A DNA stretch of 64,000 nucleotides, from NCBI GenBank assembly GCA_934539585.1, contig CAKTCT010000006.1, forward strand, positions 31,041 to 95,040, in the 5' to 3' direction. Source of the stretch: an uncultured Oscillospiraceae bacterium. GTDB lineage: Bacteria > Bacillota > Clostridia > Oscillospirales > Ruminococcaceae. Shown one piece after another: positions 60,785-64,000 of the stretch. The position numbers and the translations under genes are program-made. Below the pieces are notes generated by a model. It worked only from the letters and a program-made list of their open reading frames with translations. It was not told where the DNA came from and made no database searches. Every line of letters starts with the position of its first letter. The stretch's first letter is position 1.

Positions 60785-61093
60785 ATGCGTTTCTTCACGG
60801 AGTTTTTCAACCAGTATGCCACAGTGCTTCTCTATGGGCTTCTGACAGCCCTGGGCGGCATGGCGGGAGTCGTTCTGAAGCGGCTCTACAACCGCCATGT
60901 CCGGGACCAGACCAAAAAGCGGGTGGTGGAAGACTGCATCAGGGCGGTGGAGGAGGTCTACAAGGACCAGTCCCGGGAGGAGCAGTACCAGGAGATGGTC
61001 CGGGCGGTCTCCGAATCCCTGGCCGGGAAGGGCATCCGCATCGCAGAGGTGGAGGCTAGTTTTCGTGGTTGCCGCAGACGAAGGCAATCGTGA
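60785..61093 (+). pseudogene. truncated LLH-family phage holin
   Basis: Start MRFFTEFFNQYATVLLYGLLTALGG, one membrane helix, then RLYNRHVRDQTKKRVVEDCIRAVEEVYKD and AGKGIRIAEVEA. This is the LLH holin family, but the usual last 15-20 residues are replaced at about 61056 by FRGCRRRRQS, which is antisense of the neighbouring phosphoesterase fragment. AAAGGAG precedes the ATG. No other phage gene is near. Confidence 0.75.
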
Positions 61094-61271
61094 AGGGCAG
61101 GCGTTCCAGCCAGTCCAGCGTTTCATCGTCGCGGCTGTCACCAAACCAAACGCCCCCGAAGTCGCCTGTGATGATGACCGTGTCATCCTTCGTCATGTCC
61201 GTTTGTTCCAGGAAGTGTTTTTGCTCAAACCTTGCAAAATTTCCGTGGCAATCGCCGGTCACAAATACCAT
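61056..61271 (-). pseudogene. N-terminal fragment of a metallophosphoesterase
   Basis: MVFVTGDCHGNFARF (metal-binding GDxHG), ITGDFGGVW (GDxxG) and FVCGNHEN (GNHE) are the first three motifs of a calcineurin-like phosphoesterase. The gene stops right after GNHEN at the same point where the holin is cut, so the C-terminal histidine motifs are missing. AAAGGAG precedes the ATG. Confidence 0.8.
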
Positions 61272-61287
61272 TTTCCCATCTCCTTTT

Positions 61288-62060
61288 TTAGTTTGATATG
61301 CTCTGGCGGATCTCGATGCCGCTCTTTAACGTCACACTGATCTCGTTCTTGGACAGCACCTTCACCTGTGCCACCAGCTGCCGGATGGCAGTCTCGTCCC
61401 ATTCCGCGATGTGGGGCACGGCGTTTTCCAGCATCCCCGCGGCATCCTTGATGCGCCGATCTGCTTCGGCGTGTTCCCTGCTCTCGGCAAGGATGGTTGC
61501 CCGCAGCTCCTTTAGCGAGGTCTGCTCGTCCAGTATCTCCTTGAACTGATCCCCATAGGCGATGGGATCATCCGCCGCCTTTTCCAGCAGCTTTTGGAAC
61601 CGTGCCTCCAGCTCCGCCAGCCTGCGGTCGATGTCGCCAAGGCTCATGCCGCTGCCGGGAAACGGGATGACCTCCGCCTCCAACGCCTCCGTGATTTGAC
61701 GGATGCGGCCATCCAAGTCCGGCAGAATAGTGTTGAGGGCGGCTATGATCGCCTGCTGGAGCGGCGCCTCGTCCAGCGTGGGCGAGCTGTGGCAGTATTT
61801 CTTGCCGTAGTCCAGGCGGCTTACACAGCGCCACACGACGCGCTTTCCATCGGGGCGCGTCCATGTGCAGCGGCGGTATAGCGTTCCGCACTCGCCGCAC
61901 ACCAGCCGGTCCGAGAGGGCGTAGCGGCTGGTGTAGGCGGCAAGACCGGTGGAGGCTCTCTGCCTCCTCCGGCTGGATCGTGATCTCACCCAGCGTCATG
62001 CGGTGCCTTTGACCACATAAAATGCCACAGACAGGTGCGGAACACATGGGAGATGCGGGC
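61288..62060 (-). pseudogene. decayed large serine recombinase
   Basis: The C-terminal part is intact in one frame (61288 to about 61960): RLVCGECGTLYRRCTW with a matching VVWRC (zinc ribbon) and a coiled coil ending SGIEIRQSISN. Upstream, another frame reads RMTLGEITIQPEEAE, the recombinase-domain start, directly abutting it, so an internal deletion with frame change has occurred. The catalytic resolvase domain is absent. It resembles integrases of transposons and phages of Clostridia. Confidence 0.8.
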
Positions 62061-62125
62061 ACAAGATGTTAGGAAAGGAATTAAAATCGAGAGAAAATCG
62101 CCAAAAACGGCTAAAAAGTGTAGGA

Positions 62126-62764
62126 TCAATTCCTGGGTACTTGCGTGATATTGCATATAAATTTGCGGGAGAAACCTGGAAACATCTTTCGTAGTAAACG
62201 GTACACCCAATAACCGCATATTGCCCCAAGTGTGTTCAAAATAATATCGTCAACAGCGGTGTTGCGCATAATGAAATACTGTGCAAACTCTATAAAAGTT
62301 GACATTCCAAAACCGATGATTGCAGATCGTTTCAATGTGGCATTTCGGAATAAAAGGGCGGAAAAAAATCCAATTGGGATAAACATAGCCAAATTGCCAA
62401 AGAAGTTAATGAGCGTCACAAAAAAGTACACGGGACTTTTCAATAAATCCTCATAATAATCTTTGAATACAGAGAATGGAACTACGCTTAAACTGGATTT
62501 CCAAGCAGGGCGGTCAATTAGAATGCGGATATTTCCCCAAATACCAGGAGAATCTTCCCAAATATATGTAGGCCATAATGTCAGAGCCAAGATACCGAAA
62601 ATAGATACAACAAATAGAATTAAGCCAATCTCGCGTTGCCATCCAGAGTGCAGATTCATGGCCTTCAGTGCCCTCATGCGGTATGGCATAAAGCACAGAA
62701 AGACAATTACTGCCGGAAGTGAAATAATTAATATTCTACTCACATATTGTATCGAACTTGTCAT
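62126..62764 (-). CDS. VanZ family membrane protein
   Basis: Protein of 212 residues with about five membrane helices. VPFSVFKDYYEDLL, FFGNLAMFIPIGFFSALLF, FIEFAQYFIMRNTAVDDIILNTLGAICGYW are the VanZ-like signatures. VanZ relatives give teicoplanin resistance in one context, but most are of unknown role. The gene is markedly AT-richer than the rest of the window, suggesting acquisition. Confidence 0.87.
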   Translation of the reverse strand: MTSSIQYVSRILIISLPAVIVFLCFMPYRMRALKAMNLHSGWQREIGLILFVVSIFGILALTLWPTYIWEDSPGIWGNIRILIDRPAWKSSLSVVPFSVFKDYYEDLLKSPVYFFVTLINFFGNLAMFIPIGFFSALLFRNATLKRSAIIGFGMSTFIEFAQYFIMRNTAVDDIILNTLGAICGYWVYRLLRKMFPGFSRKFICNITQVPRN

Positions 62765-62784
62765 GTCCCATCCCCCATAATTCC

Positions 62785-62822
62785 CCGGTAGGGGATGCCC
62801 TGTTTAGGACACCCCCTACCGG
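62785..62822 (-). terminator. terminator between the secreted protein and VanZ
   Basis: CCGGTAGGGG (62785-62794) pairs with CCCCTACCGG, with an inner GCCCT/AGGAC-type stem. Confidence 0.7.
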
Positions 62823-62831
62823 TTATATATT

Positions 62832-63344
62832 TTATTGGCTGATACTCACAGTTCCGCCCAACCACAGGTCTGTGAAGAAGCCGCCCCAACCAGTTGTATT
62901 AACAATACGGATATAGTAGTTCTTGTTCGCGCTCAGGTTTCTGAATGTATGGCTCAAAGATGTCGATTCGGTGAACTGCGGTACAGTATAGGAGTCAATG
63001 GCACCGCTTTTGTTGACCTCATACAGTTCAATCTTGGCGTTTCGAGATTTATTGTTCTCGTCGCCGCTGCTGTTCAGCGTTCCGCCAATCGTCAACTTGC
63101 CAGAGGTGGTATTAAAGTAGTACTTGGTGTATGTACCGCAACCTTCACATAGATTAACCACCGTTGCATAATAGGGCAACGCAGCGGACTCGGTGGGGAT
63201 ATCTTCTGCACGTGTAGTTGCATCCACTTCAGTTTGTGCCGGGGGTTCTTTTTCCGTAGAGGGTGCGGCCTCGGCTGCGAATGCGGAAACGCTCATGGTA
63301 AAGGCCAAAGCGCAGACCAACAACAAAGAAAACAGTTTTTTCAT
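62832..63344 (-). CDS. small secreted protein of unknown function
   Basis: Protein of 170 residues with a clear signal peptide (MKKLFSLLLVCALAFTMSVSAFA, cleavage near 23) and an acidic Pro/Thr-rich stretch (25-55), then a beta-rich domain with a CEGC motif and NTTGWGGFFTDLWLGG at the end. No family recognised. The predicted beta-sandwich resembles the small exported proteins of bacteriocin-like or immunomodulatory loci only superficially. AAAGGAAGG precedes the ATG. Confidence 0.75.
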   Translation of the reverse strand: MKKLFSLLLVCALAFTMSVSAFAAEAAPSTEKEPPAQTEVDATTRAEDIPTESAALPYYATVVNLCEGCGTYTKYYFNTTSGKLTIGGTLNSSGDENNKSRNAKIELYEVNKSGAIDSYTVPQFTESTSLSHTFRNLSANKNYYIRIVNTTGWGGFFTDLWLGGTVSISQ

Positions 63345-63476
63345 ATCAAACCTTCCTTTCTATTAAGGCGACAAATCATCTAAATCCTGTCATCAAAAAA
63401 GAAAACATCGGTATCAACTCCTTTCCGGTAAAAAAGATGTCTCCACATATTTGTTCAATTACAGTGATACACCGTA

Positions 63477-63827
63477 TTATGGACAAGTTCCTTCGACAGA
63501 AAATCTTGGCTGTGCCTTGCCTTCAAGGGTAACATCGACTGTTAATTGATAGGTTTTTCCCCTCGACACCGTTGCTGTGCCACTAAAGGCAAGATCTCCA
63601 ACAGAAGATGCTTCCCAAGTTTCGATACACTTACTTCCTTGCCATAACTTTATTACAGCTTCAATGTCATCAGTCGGTCGGTCCGCAGCAACAAACACCG
63701 TACAGGAGGCAGTTGTTCCATTAAAAGAGATACGGGGAACAACCGCTGCTGCTCTCGTTGCTGCATGGGCAGTAGATGAGAGTAGCACGAGGAATGCACA
63801 CATGATGGGGAAGAAATGTTTTTTCAA
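63477..63827 (-). CDS. small secreted protein, TTG start
   Basis: Protein of 116 residues: KKHFFPIMCAFLVLLSSTAHAA signal peptide, then a beta-rich domain with two Cys (SCTVFVAAD and the final EGTCP) likely forming a disulfide, and YQLTVDVTLEGKAQ near the end. The TTG at 63827 is chosen because AAAGGAGG lies 8 bases upstream and the signal peptide starts there. That site is in a long hairpin. No family recognised. Confidence 0.7.
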   Translation of the reverse strand: MKKHFFPIMCAFLVLLSSTAHAATRAAAVVPRISFNGTTASCTVFVAADRPTDDIEAVIKLWQGSKCIETWEASSVGDLAFSGTATVSRGKTYQLTVDVTLEGKAQPRFSVEGTCP

Positions 63828-63831
63828 AGGG

Positions 63832-63880
63832 ATGACCTCCTTTATTCGCTTATACCCTGTAAACGAATAAAGGAGGTCAT
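63832..63880 (-). promoter_or_regulatory. perfect 17-bp hairpin covering a ribosome binding site
   Basis: ATGACCTCCTTTATTCG (63832-63848) and its exact complement (63864-63880) enclose a 15-base loop. The start-proximal arm contains AAAGGAGG of the TTG-started gene, so the folded leader should be silent. The palindrome also offers AAAGGAGG on the plus strand, though no gene follows there. Confidence 0.8.
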
Positions 63881-63964
63881 TTTGGACAGTTGGATTCGGT
63901 TTTTTTAGAATTATTTTTTTTGGCGAAAATTGCAAGTGCAAGTTGGACAGCTGCACGGTAGAAA

Positions 63965-64000
63965 TTAGTTAATCAGAGCATCGCCCAGGATGGAAGCCGC
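63965..64000 (-). CDS. C-terminus of a gene entering from the right (partial)
   Basis: The last 11 codons before a TAA at 63965-63967 read AASILGDALIN. Only the end is visible; the base composition is back to GC-rich. Too short to assign. Confidence 0.35.
   Translation of the reverse strand, partial: AASILGDALIN

Overview
The window looks like chromosome of an endospore-forming, high-GC Clostridia, most likely Oscillospiraceae (Oscillibacter/Dysosmobacter/Lawsonibacter-like). The grounds are Firmicutes-type genes (pstSCAB, long-form HPF, a PASTA-tailed SpoVD/FtsI, a complete gerA operon with a sigma-G-like promoter, a glmS ribozyme), a DNPR-motif MurE that predicts meso-DAP peptidoglycan, a FeoB-associated Cys-rich peptide with DUF3793, and strong AGGAGG ribosome binding sites. 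The genus is inference. No rRNA, tRNA or CRISPR array was seen.

Layout. 1-4.9 kb: phosphate regulon on the minus strand (pstS-pstC-pstA-pstB, then a PhoB/PhoP regulator with its own promoter), with 11-bp-phased Pho-box-like repeats before pstS and a run of six perfect hairpins after the regulator. 4.9-6.9 kb: two bPH2 membrane proteins. 7.0-23.2 kb: division and cell-wall cluster (mraZ, rsmH, ftsL, PASTA PBP, murE, murF, mraY, ftsW, murG, murA, ftsQ, ftsZ). murD is absent from it, and two long non-coding tandem-repeat spacers flank ftsQ. 23.3-29.0 kb: asparagine synthetase, a hydrolase, an amidohydrolase, hpf and a THUMP rRNA methyltransferase. 29-32 kb: glmS with its self-cleaving ribozyme leader and an extra hairpin over its ribosome binding site. 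32-34.3 kb: UroD-like methyltransferase and an Fe-S aldo/keto reductase. 34.3-40.3 kb: DUF421/DUF4363 pair, divergent gerAA-AB-AC, polysaccharide deacetylase. 40.3-42.7 kb: DHHW protein behind a deletion chimera of an ECF sigma factor and an MBOAT acyltransferase. 42.7-47.3 kb: alpha-L-fucosidase, SH3-C39 protein, shikimate kinase, MATE pump. 47.3-53.3 kb: small conserved proteins and a flavin/NAD(P)H redox cluster with MerR and LysR regulators.

53.8-60.5 kb is the most coherent regulatory unit: a DtxR-type iron sensor, two feoA, feoB, its Cys-rich partner, DUF2325, DUF3793, a flavodoxin and an alpha/beta hydrolase. Copies of one 16-bp palindrome (GTTAGY-N4-RCTAAC) lie at every promoter or leader of this block, so I read it as a compact local iron-starvation regulon. 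The last 3.5 kb is a recombination scar (truncated phage holin, truncated metallophosphoesterase, decayed serine recombinase) followed by an AT-richer, probably acquired stretch with a VanZ protein and two small secreted proteins, one with its ribosome binding site buried in a perfect 17-bp hairpin.
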